NCBI RefSeq assembly: GCF_031928785.1
Contig: NZ_JARQAL010000008.1
Source: Enterococcus_C asini_A
Lineage (GTDB): Bacteria; Bacillota; Bacilli; Lactobacillales; Enterococcaceae
DNA length: 64,000 nucleotides
Direction: 5' to 3' (one strand)
The first letter of the stretch is position 1, and every line of letters starts with the position of its first letter. Below are positions 1 to 7,796 of the stretch, in pieces. A program made the translations under genes and the position numbers. The notes below the pieces were generated by a model, which saw nothing but the letters and a program-made list of their open reading frames with translations, was not told where the DNA came from and ran no database searches.

Positions 1-1
1 T

Positions 2-62
2 GCTTTGATAAATCAAAGCGCCCTACACATTGGTTGTTTTGCTTTTTGTTCAGTTTTCAAAG
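2..62 (-). promoter_or_regulatory. rRNA leader: boxA-like element and hairpin
   Basis: The reverse complement of 48-62 reads CTTTGAAAACTGAAC, which resembles the boxA antitermination region of Gram-positive rRNA leaders. Further downstream a perfect inverted repeat (2-9 with 12-19) could form a short processing or antitermination hairpin. The 16S gene itself is not in the window. The same motif also occurs in 16S-23S spacers, but the two promoters just upstream favour the leader. Confidence 0.65.
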
Positions 63-92
63 GTCTACTGTGTTGCTACCAGCAACTCATTT

Positions 93-121
93 ATCATATC
101 ACTTGCTCAATTCCTTGTCAA
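93..121 (-). promoter_or_regulatory. rRNA operon promoter P2 (leftward)
   Basis: On the minus strand a TTGACA -35 (116-121) is separated by exactly 17 bases from a TATGAT -10 (93-98). The spacing and near-consensus boxes are those of a strong vegetative sigma-A promoter. It reads toward the left edge and is followed by a boxA-like leader, which fits an rRNA operon whose 16S gene lies outside the window. Confidence 0.75.
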
Positions 122-194
122 CAAAAACTTTTAAGTTTTTTTCAAGTTATCAATTTGATGATTGACATTTCGTTTTGTCTGATGCAACTTTGTT

Positions 195-223
195 AGTTTA
201 CCAAGTAATCTTTCAGCTGTCAA
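195..223 (-). promoter_or_regulatory. rRNA operon promoter P1 (leftward)
   Basis: On the minus strand TTGACA (218-223) is followed after 17 bases by TAAACT (195-200). It lies 102 bases upstream of the second promoter. Tandem P1/P2 promoters are the usual arrangement for rRNA operons of Firmicutes. The -10 matches consensus at four of six positions. Confidence 0.6.
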
Positions 224-224
224 C

Positions 225-565
225 AATTTTTTCGAATTATTTTCAGCAAATTATTTGGTTACCATCCTCTTGCTGAGGACAAGAAATAATATACCAAGAT
301 TCTCTTTAAAAGTCAACGATAAAAGCTGATTTAACAACATTTTTGCGTTTCGTGAACAATGAAAACAGATTCGTTTTTTATTGTTCGGAAATTGACTTAT
401 CAACATCGGATATCTCCCTTTTTCATTTATTTTCAAGTTTTTTTCTAAATGAAGCCTTACTATGATTGGCTGAAGTTATAAAAAAATAGGCGAAATTCTT
501 TTTATTTGTTACTATTAAGGAAAGGTGGACTTGTTCCCCTACTATATATAGGAGGTTCTTCGATT
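225..565. other. Intergenic region, AT-rich
   Basis: This stretch lies between the leftward rRNA promoters and the rightward response regulator. It must contain the response-regulator promoter, but I cannot single out a convincing -35/-10 pair. The possible short reading frames here have no good ribosome-binding site and look like chance. Confidence 0.5.
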
Positions 566-1255
566 ATGAAAATTTTAGTCGCAGACGATGACAAAGAAAT
601 CGTCGAATTACTCAGTATCTATCTTCACAATGAAGGGTATGAGCCAGTGAAAGCCTATGATGGCAATGAAGCTCTCTCCAAGATTCGCACAAACACTGAC
701 ATTGAATTGTTAATCCTTGATATTATGATGCCAGGTAAAGATGGTATGCAAGTAGTGAAAGAACTACGGAAAGAATCGCAAATTCCGATCATCCTCTTAA
801 CAGCTAAGACTACAGATATGGATAAAATCCGAGGATTAGTTGCTGGTGCAGATGATTATGTTACCAAGCCCTTTAATCCTCTAGAAGTTATGGCGCGGGT
901 GAAATCATTACTACGGCGCACTAAGATGGCAGTTCAACAAGAACAACCAGATATCTTGGAAGTCAGTTCTTTAATCATCAACAAAGATTCCCATGAAGTA
1001 AAAACTGTCGATGGCAACGAAATTCAATTAACCGCTTTAGAATTTGGTATCCTCTATCTCTTGGCTTCTCACCCTAATCGCGTGTTTAGTGCCGATGAAA
1101 TCTTCGAACGGGTCTGGAAACAAGAGAGTGTGGTCTCTGCCAAAACCGTTATGGTTCACGTAAGTCATTTGCGAGATAAGATTGAAGAAGCCACCGGGGG
1201 CGAAAAAATCATTCAAACCGTCTGGGGTGTAGGCTACAAGATCGATGCAAAATAA
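566..1255 (+). CDS. Two-component response regulator, OmpR family (VanR-like)
   Basis: This is a 229-residue DNA-binding response regulator. The N-terminal receiver domain (about 1-120) shows the acidic pair D8/D9, the phosphoryl-acceptor D52 in LDIMMPG, T79 and K101. The C-terminal part (about 130-229) is an OmpR-type winged helix ending in TVWGVGYKI. I chose the ATG at 566 because AGGAGG (550-555) sits at ideal distance; a longer frame from 506 has no such site. It overlaps the kinase gene by 11 bases, so the two are translationally coupled. The sequence resembles VanR-type regulators, but no van genes are nearby. The signal sensed is unknown; the gene order beside serS matches a conserved enterococcal locus. 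Confidence 0.93.
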   Translation: MKILVADDDKEIVELLSIYLHNEGYEPVKAYDGNEALSKIRTNTDIELLILDIMMPGKDGMQVVKELRKESQIPIILLTAKTTDMDKIRGLVAGADDYVTKPFNPLEVMARVKSLLRRTKMAVQQEQPDILEVSSLIINKDSHEVKTVDGNEIQLTALEFGILYLLASHPNRVFSADEIFERVWKQESVVSAKTVMVHVSHLRDKIEEATGGEKIIQTVWGVGYKIDAK

Positions 1256-2441
1256 AGAAAAGCGCAAGCACATCACGTTAACCTCTAAAGAAGTCAGTGA
1301 GCTATTAGCGGAAGGTATCGTAACGATTATCCTCTTGATACTATTAAATGTGGCCATTGTAGTCGTCATGTCTTCGGTGATTGAAAACTCTCCTTCTATT
1401 AATGATGCCATTTGGGATACGAAAGAAGCATTAACTTATCGCTTGAATACTAACTTCTTTCGCAGTGGGCGCAATTTAATCGTTCCTTTGTTCTTCCTAT
1501 TAGATATGTTAATTTTGTTTTGGCGTTTGATTCGTCGTTATCGCCAAATGCAGTTGCGGCACATTATTAGCGAATTGCACTATATCGCCAATGGCAACTA
1601 CGACCACCGCATCCCCTTTGAACTTCGGGGAGACTTGAGCCGAGTGGTTTCTAGCATTAACGGCTTGGTGGACAGTACCGTAACCGCCATTGAAGAAGAA
1701 CGAAAGATTGAGCAGTCTAAAGACGAGTTAATTACCAATGTCAGTCACGATATTCGCACACCATTGACTTCCATCATCGGCTATTTAGGGTTAATTGAAG
1801 ATGGCCAGTATCATTCAGAAGAAGAATTATTGAAATATACTCACACCGCCTACAGTAAAGCCAAACAAATGAAATCTTTAGTGGAAAATCTCTTTGAATA
1901 CACCAAAGTGCGACAACCGACTGTACCGGTAAACATGGTGCAATTTGATATGGTGCAACTCGTAGAACAGCTAGCCGCTGACTTTGAATTGGAAGCCCGG
2001 AATAAAGGCATTGAAATTCAAGTCTTACCGAAAGAAAGCCAGCTCTTAATGGACGGGGATACGGAAAAACTGGTACGGGTCTTTAACAATCTCTTCACCA
2101 ACGCCTTTAAATATGGCAAAGGAGCCACCAAAATTGTAGTGGAAATCGAAAAAGTCAATACCGAAGCCGTGGTGGTGGTGAAAAATAACGGCGCTCCCAT
2201 TCCCAAGCAATCTTTGGATTCCCTCTTTGACCGCTTTTATCGTGTGGAAGAATCTCGCAATCAAGCGACTGGAGGCACGGGACTGGGCCTTGCGATTACC
2301 CAAAGCATCGTAGCTTTACATGGCGGCTATATTTATGCCAAATCGACACCGGAGTGGACGTCCTTTATTATCCACTTGCCTTTAGTCCGCAATGTCAATC
2401 CGCAACAATTGCCGAATATTGACGAAAATACCAATCTCTAG
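1245..2441 (+). CDS. Sensor histidine kinase (VanS-like)
   Basis: This is a 398-residue membrane histidine kinase and the partner of the overlapping response regulator. There are two membrane segments (about 24-45 and 79-95) enclosing a short extracellular loop of about 33 residues, too small for a large ligand domain. A HAMP-like linker follows, then the DHp domain with phospho-acceptor H168 in NVSHDIRTPL. The ATPase domain shows the N box (NNLFTNAFKYG), the DRFYR F-box region and GTGLGLAI. All catalytic motifs are intact. The small sensor loop suggests that it senses membrane or cell-envelope state, which is inference. Confidence 0.92.
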   Translation: MQNKEKRKHITLTSKEVSELLAEGIVTIILLILLNVAIVVVMSSVIENSPSINDAIWDTKEALTYRLNTNFFRSGRNLIVPLFFLLDMLILFWRLIRRYRQMQLRHIISELHYIANGNYDHRIPFELRGDLSRVVSSINGLVDSTVTAIEEERKIEQSKDELITNVSHDIRTPLTSIIGYLGLIEDGQYHSEEELLKYTHTAYSKAKQMKSLVENLFEYTKVRQPTVPVNMVQFDMVQLVEQLAADFELEARNKGIEIQVLPKESQLLMDGDTEKLVRVFNNLFTNAFKYGKGATKIVVEIEKVNTEAVVVVKNNGAPIPKQSLDSLFDRFYRVEESRNQATGGTGLGLAITQSIVALHGGYIYAKSTPEWTSFIIHLPLVRNVNPQQLPNIDENTNL

Positions 2442-2449
2442 TATGCTAG

Positions 2450-2690
2450 GAGCAGGTAAATATCTCGACTAAAACCTAGTAATGCAAGCTTTTCTTTTAG
2501 AGAGTTGGTGGTGGCTGCAAACCAACAGAAGACTTGTGTGAATCCAGTTTATTGAAGTCGCCTCACTAATCCGAGGCCGTACGTCTTACGATACGAGACA
2601 ACAAGGGCGGCATTTTGCCGAACTTGGGTGGTACCGCGAAGTGAACTATTTCGTCCCAAGCATCTGCTTAGGACGAAATAGTTTTTTTAT
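2450..2690 (+). ncRNA. T-box leader (tRNA-Ser responsive) of serS
   Basis: The leader contains the hallmark T-box sequence TGGGTGGTACCGCG at 2625-2638, followed by an intrinsic terminator with a 13-bp stem (2644-2656 with 2671-2683) and a run of T. Uncharged tRNA would pair with the T-box and favour antitermination. In stem I, GTGAA followed by TCC (2543-2545) and A is placed like a specifier codon. UCC encodes serine, matching the serS gene downstream. The terminator and T-box are seen directly; the specifier assignment is by position. The 5' end is approximate because I did not identify the promoter. Confidence 0.93.
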
Positions 2691-2714
2691 TTACAATTAT
2701 AAGGAGGAAAAACG

Positions 2715-3992
2715 ATGTTAGATGTAAAAATGATTCGCCAAAACATGGAAACTGTTAAAGCCAAATTAGCGACCCGGGGAGTTAAAGAGGAAGTCTTAGA
2801 TGAATTTATGGCTTTAGATGAAGAACGCCGCGGTCTTTTAGTAAAATCTGAAGACTTGAAAAAATACCGCAACGACGTCTCTGCTGAAATTGCCAAACTA
2901 AAACGGGAAAAGGCTGACGCCGACGCTAAAATCGCCGAAATGAAAACTGTGGGAGAACAAATCAAAGCTTTCGACAACGAAATCGCAGAAATTGACGAAA
3001 AACTTTTCCAAATCTCTGCCACTTTACCCAATTTACCCGCTGATTCTGTCCCTGTAGGCAAAGATGAAGACGACAATGTGGAAGTCCGTCGTTGGGAAAC
3101 ACCGCGGAAATTTGATTTTGAACCAAAAGCCCACTGGGATTTAGCCGAAGACCTAGATATTCTAGACTTTGAACGAGGAGCTAAAGTTGCAGGTAGCCGC
3201 TTTGTGTACTACAAAGGCTTAGGAGCCCGCTTAGAGCGCGCTTTGTACAACTTCATGTTGGACTTACACGTTTACGAACAAGGCTATACCGAAATGATTA
3301 CGCCCTATATTGTCAATAGCAATGCCATGTTTGGTACCGGTCAATTTCCGAAGTTTAAAGAAGATGTCTTCCAATTGGAAAACACGGACTTGACCTTGAT
3401 TCCAACGGCAGAAGTACCATTAACGAACTATTACAACGGTGAAATCTTAGACCAAGAACAATTACCAGTGTATTTCACTGCTTTAAGCCCTTCTTTCCGC
3501 TCTGAGGCTGGGAGTGCCGGACGAGATACTCGTGGGTTAATTCGTCTGCATCAATTTAACAAAGTAGAAATGGTGAAATTTAGTAAGCCAGAAAATTCTT
3601 ATGAAGAATTAGAAAAAATGACCAATAACGCAGAAGAAATCTTACAAAAATTGGGCTTGCCTTATCGGGTAGTAGCTTTATCCACTGGAGACATGGGCTT
3701 TTCTGCTGCGAAAACTTATGACTTGGAAGTTTGGATTCCGGCCCAAGAAACCTATCGAGAAATCAGCTCTTGTTCTAACTGTGAAGATTTCCAAGCGCGC
3801 CGAGCTATGATTCGCTACCGGGACGATCACAATAAACCTCAATTCTTGCATACGTTAAACGGATCAGGTCTAGCAGTCGGTCGAACAGTAGCCGCAGTGA
3901 TTGAAAACTATCAAAATGCGGATGGTTCGATTACCATTCCAGAAGCTTTAGTTCCATACATGGGTGGACTTAAAAAAATTACCAAGGACTGA
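2715..3992 (+). CDS. serS: Seryl-tRNA synthetase
   Basis: This 425-residue class II synthetase charges tRNA-Ser with serine in the cytosol. The N-terminal ~110 residues are rich in E, K and A heptads and form the antiparallel coiled-coil arm that binds the tRNA long variable arm. Motif 2 is FRSEAGSAGRDTRGLIR; motif 3 is NGSGLAVGRTVAAVIENYQ. The length is normal for the family. AAGGAGG precedes the ATG. Expression is controlled by the T-box leader immediately upstream, so the gene rises when charged tRNA-Ser falls. Confidence 0.98.
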   Translation: MLDVKMIRQNMETVKAKLATRGVKEEVLDEFMALDEERRGLLVKSEDLKKYRNDVSAEIAKLKREKADADAKIAEMKTVGEQIKAFDNEIAEIDEKLFQISATLPNLPADSVPVGKDEDDNVEVRRWETPRKFDFEPKAHWDLAEDLDILDFERGAKVAGSRFVYYKGLGARLERALYNFMLDLHVYEQGYTEMITPYIVNSNAMFGTGQFPKFKEDVFQLENTDLTLIPTAEVPLTNYYNGEILDQEQLPVYFTALSPSFRSEAGSAGRDTRGLIRLHQFNKVEMVKFSKPENSYEELEKMTNNAEEILQKLGLPYRVVALSTGDMGFSAAKTYDLEVWIPAQETYREISSCSNCEDFQARRAMIRYRDDHNKPQFLHTLNGSGLAVGRTVAAVIENYQNADGSITIPEALVPYMGGLKKITKD

Positions 3993-4011
3993 ACTTCTCC
4001 ACCCTCTATCC

Positions 4012-4040
4012 TTGAAAGCGCGTTATTGAGATGTTACAGT
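4012..4040 (+). promoter_or_regulatory. Promoter of the polysaccharide deacetylase gene
   Basis: TTGAAA (4012-4017) is followed by a 17-base spacer and TACAGT (4035-4040), ending 31 bases before the ATG. No terminator is evident after serS, so read-through is also possible. Confidence 0.45.
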
Positions 4041-4071
4041 AACAGTACCTTACTCAGGGAGGATTTGTGTA

Positions 4072-5583
4072 ATGGAAGAGCAAATGACTAGGTCAAGTCG
4101 ACATCAAAAAAAGGGACAATCAGCCAAAAAAACCAAGCAACTAGAAACTTTCAATAACGCACCTAAGAAAAGTGGTTGGGGCAAACATCTTTTCACTCTC
4201 ATAAGCATCATAGTGGTGCTTATGGTCGCCGGGGGAGCCTACTTCTTTTATGAGGCAAAAAAACAAGAAGCCCAAGCCCAAGACCGCTTTGAACACGGGG
4301 CAGAGGAATTGCTAAAAACGATTCAAGCAGAGCGGGATCAAAGTGGCATTGCCAGCCAGAAAAAAGAAACCAATAGCAATCAATTAAAAACAGTAGTCTA
4401 TCTACCGGAAAAGCCCGAACAACTGCCGATTCCTGACAGTCAACAGACTTTAACGGATTTGGTGGCAAAAGCAAAAAAAGAGATTAAAGACAGCGGCAAA
4501 CACGTTGTGGTGGGGAAACTAGCGGTTAATGCTCTCTCTGATCAAGTAGATGTATACAAATTGGTGGCGGAAAATTACCCTTGGGATGCCGCTGCGGGAA
4601 CCTTCACAAAAGCCAAAACCTTAGAAGGTAGTAGCCAGTACATTTACCATAAAACCGGCCAACCGGTTTCTTCTAGTGACTTGATTCCGGAAGAAGCTGA
4701 TTTATTAGGTATTCAGCAAGTAATTCAGCAGAAGATTTTGGATCAAGAAAAAGACAAAGAAGCCAGTATCGACCAAGTGTTAAATATGCCCCGGATTACT
4801 CGGGAAACGCCCATTGTCTACACACCAGAGAAACTAAAACTCACTTTACCAACCAATGAAACGGGCGTCAGCGAGTTGGAGTTGGAATATAAAGACATTG
4901 CCCCCTTTATTAATACTGCTTTAGTAGACCCGAAAACATTGACGAATGATCAAATTCCGGCTTTGGATCCCAATAAAAAATACGTGGCTCTGACCTTTGA
5001 CGATGGTCCGAATCCGGCAACTACGCCTCAAATTTTGGACATTTTAAAAGCCAAACAAGCTACTGCTACCTTCTTCCTTTTAGGCCAAAATGTGGAGGCC
5101 AATCAAGAGTTAGTCAAACGGATTGTAGATGAAGGCAATGAAGTGGGAAGCCATTCCTACAGCCATGCTCGCTTGAACACTCTCTCTGACGAAGAAGTTA
5201 AAGCTGAAATCATCAAAACCGATAAAGCAATTTTTGAAGCTTCCGGCGTGTTGCCGCAAAATCTCCGGGCTCCTTATGGCGCAGCAGATCAACGAGTAGC
5301 CACTATTGCCGGTAAACCTTTGATTCACTGGAGTGTGGATTCTCAAGATTGGGAATCTAAAAATCCAGTGGCCATAGAGGCGCGCTTACAAGCAACACTC
5401 TATGAAGGTTCCATCGTTTTGATGCACGATATTCAGCCAGCGACGTTAGAAGCACTGCCTCAAGTGATCGATACCATGCGGGCAGAAGGTTACGAATTCG
5501 TCTCCGTGGACACCATGTTGCAAAAATCGCAAAAACCACTGTACACTTACTTTGGAGACGGGGATTTTCGGATTATTCCTTAA
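4072..5583 (+). CDS. Membrane-anchored polysaccharide (peptidoglycan) deacetylase, NodB family
   Basis: This 503-residue protein has a basic N-terminus, one membrane segment (about 38-59) and a long extracellular linker. A C-terminal NodB/CE4 domain starts at about 303. Motif 1 is TFDDGP with D310 and D311; motif 2 is HSYSH with H361 and H365 as metal ligands; motif 3 is RAPYG; then DSQDW and LMHD. These are the metal site and catalytic residues of CE4 deacetylases such as PgdA, which N-deacetylate GlcNAc in peptidoglycan and lower lysozyme sensitivity. The exact substrate (peptidoglycan or another surface glycan) cannot be decided from sequence. AGGGAGGA sits 8 bases before the ATG. Confidence 0.88.
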   Translation: MEEQMTRSSRHQKKGQSAKKTKQLETFNNAPKKSGWGKHLFTLISIIVVLMVAGGAYFFYEAKKQEAQAQDRFEHGAEELLKTIQAERDQSGIASQKKETNSNQLKTVVYLPEKPEQLPIPDSQQTLTDLVAKAKKEIKDSGKHVVVGKLAVNALSDQVDVYKLVAENYPWDAAAGTFTKAKTLEGSSQYIYHKTGQPVSSSDLIPEEADLLGIQQVIQQKILDQEKDKEASIDQVLNMPRITRETPIVYTPEKLKLTLPTNETGVSELELEYKDIAPFINTALVDPKTLTNDQIPALDPNKKYVALTFDDGPNPATTPQILDILKAKQATATFFLLGQNVEANQELVKRIVDEGNEVGSHSYSHARLNTLSDEEVKAEIIKTDKAIFEASGVLPQNLRAPYGAADQRVATIAGKPLIHWSVDSQDWESKNPVAIEARLQATLYEGSIVLMHDIQPATLEALPQVIDTMRAEGYEFVSVDTMLQKSQKPLYTYFGDGDFRIIP

Positions 5584-5600
5584 TATGGAAAAGGTAAAAT

Positions 5601-5648
5601 GAATTCGTGAAGCCAAACATCGTTAGCTTAGGTAGTTGGAATTTTTAT
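5601..5648. repeat. Dispersed intergenic repeat, copy A
   Basis: The core TTCGTGAAGCCAAACAT (5604-5620) recurs exactly at 20743-20759. A near-identical copy is at 54713-54732 in the opposite orientation. Copies A and B also share GGAATTTTTAT 14-17 bases further on (5638-5648 here). All copies are intergenic. Confidence 0.6.
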
Positions 5649-5663
5649 ATCTCAGTCTATAAG

Positions 5664-5701
5664 AAAAGATCGAAGCCGTAAAACTTAGCTTCGATCTTTT
5701 T
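5664..5701. terminator. Bidirectional terminator between the deacetylase and kimA
   Basis: AAAAGATCGAAGC pairs with GCTTCGATCTTTT, flanked by T on one strand and A on the other. It separates two convergent genes and can serve both. Confidence 0.85.
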
Positions 5702-5704
5702 TAT

Positions 5705-7528
5705 TTATCGCTTCAATTGATAACTGTAGGTACTGACAATAATGTTTTGCCGCCAAGACAAACGCAGGCGTAAGCGTAAGCTCGTCTGGTTGTGCAAAAT
5801 ATTTTGCCAAGGGCGTTTCGGCACAAACTGCGGGATAATCACTGTGGTAGTGTAGTTGTGCTTCTTGGCATTTTTACTGATTAAATCCACGTAGCGAATG
5901 ATTGGATTTTCAATGGAACGATAAGATGAATGAACAATGGACAAGCGCACATCCGGGAAGTGCTCCTTGAATTCCGCTTGAATTTCCTGTTCTTTTTTCA
6001 CATCTTCATCTAAAGACACATGCATTGCCACCACATAATCCCCAATAGAGCGAGCGTAGTTTAAGGCCCCTACATTGACTTTGGTCACATTGCCCACCAA
6101 AACCACCACCGTATTGCCGTCATAGGTGTGTAGCGAAACATCTTCTTTCAAGCGCAACTGCTCTGCCACTTTTTGATAATGATCGTGAATCTTGTAAAAA
6201 ACAAAGAGCAAAATTGGCATAATGATAAAAAATGGCCAGATGTCTCCCAGACGATAAGCGAAGAGAATGGCGATAATGCCATAAGAAATCGCGGCTCCCA
6301 CAATGTTCGCCAAAGATTTTTTCAACCAACCGGCACCCTCTTTGCGCCATTTGACCACCATCCCCGTTTGAGACAATGCAAAAGGAATGAACACACCGAT
6401 GGAATAAAGCGGAATCAAGCGTTCCGTGGAACCTTGGAAAATAATCAACAAGATGACAGAACCCGCAGCTAAGGTCATAATCCCATTGGAATAACCCAGC
6501 CGGTCCCCCCGATCTTGGTACATGTGAGGCATAAATTTGTCTTTAGCTAAATTATAGGCCAAAACCGGAAAAGCAGAAAAACCGGTGTTCGCTGCTACCG
6601 CTAGGATTAAAGCTGTCGTAAATTGCAAAGCATAAAAGAAAAATCCTTGACCAAAGACCGCTTTACCGATTTGAGAAAGTACAGTGACTTCTGCTTCGGG
6701 CACGATACCATACCAGTAGTTAATAAAGGTAATCCCCACAAAGAAAAAACCTAAAATCGTAGCCATAATCGCCAATGTCCCCGCAGCATTTTTAGCTCGC
6801 GGTTTTTTGAAAAAAGGTACCGCATTACTGATAGCTTCCACACCAGTCAAAGAAGAAGAACCAGAAGAAAAAGCCCGCAAGACCAATGCGATGGAAATCC
6901 CCGGAACCACGGCTCCCGGAATCGCCGTAGCATTTAACGGCTGTTGGCCAGTCAAAATTTTAAACAACCCCACGACAATCAATAAAGAAATCACCGCAAT
7001 AAAAGCATAGACCGGTACTACCAGAAAACTTGCAGATTCTCGCAAGCCCCTGAGGTTTAACAACATAATCAACAGCACAATCACCACAGAAATAATCACT
7101 TGATGACCATACAACGCGGGAATTGCCGAAGTAATCGCCTCAGCCCCGGCTGAAACGGAAACCGCCACGGTTAACATATAGTCAATCAACAAGGAACCAC
7201 CGGCCACTAAACCAGCATTCTTACCCAGATTCTCACTGCTGACCACATAAGCGCCACCACCATGGGGATAAGCGTGAATAATCTGGCGGTAGGACAATGT
7301 CAACGACACCAATAAGATAATCACAAAGGCCGCAATGGGCAATGAATACCAAATGGCCGCGGCCGACAACGTAATCAACACCACCACGATTTGCTCGGTT
7401 CCATAGGCAATGGATGACAAAGCATCTGAGGACAACAGAGCCAAAGCTGAAAAGCGACTGAGATTTTGGTCATCATTTTCAGCTGATTTTAGAGGTTTCC
7501 CCACTAATAAGCGTTTCAAATAATCCAC
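5705..7528 (-). CDS. kimA: KimA-like high-affinity potassium:proton symporter (APC superfamily)
   Basis: This 607-residue membrane protein has about 12 predicted helices and a C-terminal cytosolic domain of ~150 residues. It is recognisably KimA (YdaO): FLIGKPLKS-type N-terminus (here LLVGKPLKS), LSSDALSSIAYGTEQ, YPHGGGAYVVSSENLG, SSGSSSLTGVEAISNAVPFFK, AANTGFSAFPVLAYNLA, and a tail with FVPKRPWQNILHNQ. The length equals my recollection of the Bacillus protein. KimA imports K+ and is inhibited by cyclic di-AMP. The gdpP gene at 32.6 kb encodes the enzyme that removes that messenger. The start is GTG with AGGAG upstream. The gene could instead be annotated as a generic amino-acid permease, but the tail motif argues against that. 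Confidence 0.85.
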   Translation of the reverse strand: MDYLKRLLVGKPLKSAENDDQNLSRFSALALLSSDALSSIAYGTEQIVVVLITLSAAAIWYSLPIAAFVIILLVSLTLSYRQIIHAYPHGGGAYVVSSENLGKNAGLVAGGSLLIDYMLTVAVSVSAGAEAITSAIPALYGHQVIISVVIVLLIMLLNLRGLRESASFLVVPVYAFIAVISLLIVVGLFKILTGQQPLNATAIPGAVVPGISIALVLRAFSSGSSSLTGVEAISNAVPFFKKPRAKNAAGTLAIMATILGFFFVGITFINYWYGIVPEAEVTVLSQIGKAVFGQGFFFYALQFTTALILAVAANTGFSAFPVLAYNLAKDKFMPHMYQDRGDRLGYSNGIMTLAAGSVILLIIFQGSTERLIPLYSIGVFIPFALSQTGMVVKWRKEGAGWLKKSLANIVGAAISYGIIAILFAYRLGDIWPFFIIMPILLFVFYKIHDHYQKVAEQLRLKEDVSLHTYDGNTVVVLVGNVTKVNVGALNYARSIGDYVVAMHVSLDEDVKKEQEIQAEFKEHFPDVRLSIVHSSYRSIENPIIRYVDLISKNAKKHNYTTTVIIPQFVPKRPWQNILHNQTSLRLRLRLSWRQNIIVSTYSYQLKR

Positions 7529-7586
7529 TATTTACACTCCTCATATCAAAATGTTAGATACTTCAAAAAAAGCCAAACAAGATGAT

Positions 7587-7615
7587 ATGCTACTCTCGGA
7601 AGCTGAAAAAGTCAA
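7587..7615 (-). promoter_or_regulatory. Promoter of kimA
   Basis: On the minus strand TTGACT (7610-7615), a 17-base spacer and TAGCAT (7587-7592) lie about 60 bases before the GTG start. I do not see the conserved segments of a ydaO-type cyclic di-AMP riboswitch in the remaining leader. Confidence 0.45.
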
Positions 7616-7751
7616 TGAAAATACGGTGTAAATTCCCGCTGATTTCACTTAGTAAAAAAACAGTTAACTCAACTGTCAATAAATTCTCTGATCCAACTGT
7701 AATAACCCCGAATTTGACTAGTAAAAGTTCACGATTTTATCCAAAATACAA

Positions 7752-7780
7752 GCAAAAAACCCGAGGACATCCTCAGGTTT
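7752..7780 (-). terminator. Terminator of guaB
   Basis: On the minus strand AACCTGAGGA pairs with TCCTCGGGTT around a 2-base loop and is followed by six T. It lies just past the guaB stop codon. Confidence 0.85.
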
Positions 7781-7796
7781 TAGTCTAGCTATGAAA

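Noticed and set aside
5..436. Two short reading frames in the left-edge gap
   Set aside because: They overlap the rRNA promoters and leader or lack a ribosome-binding site; composition is that of AT-rich non-coding DNA.
566..2441. A vancomycin-resistance locus suggested by the VanRS-like pair
   Set aside because: No vanH, vanA/B-type ligase, vanX or vanY genes are present; the resemblance is only at the regulator level.
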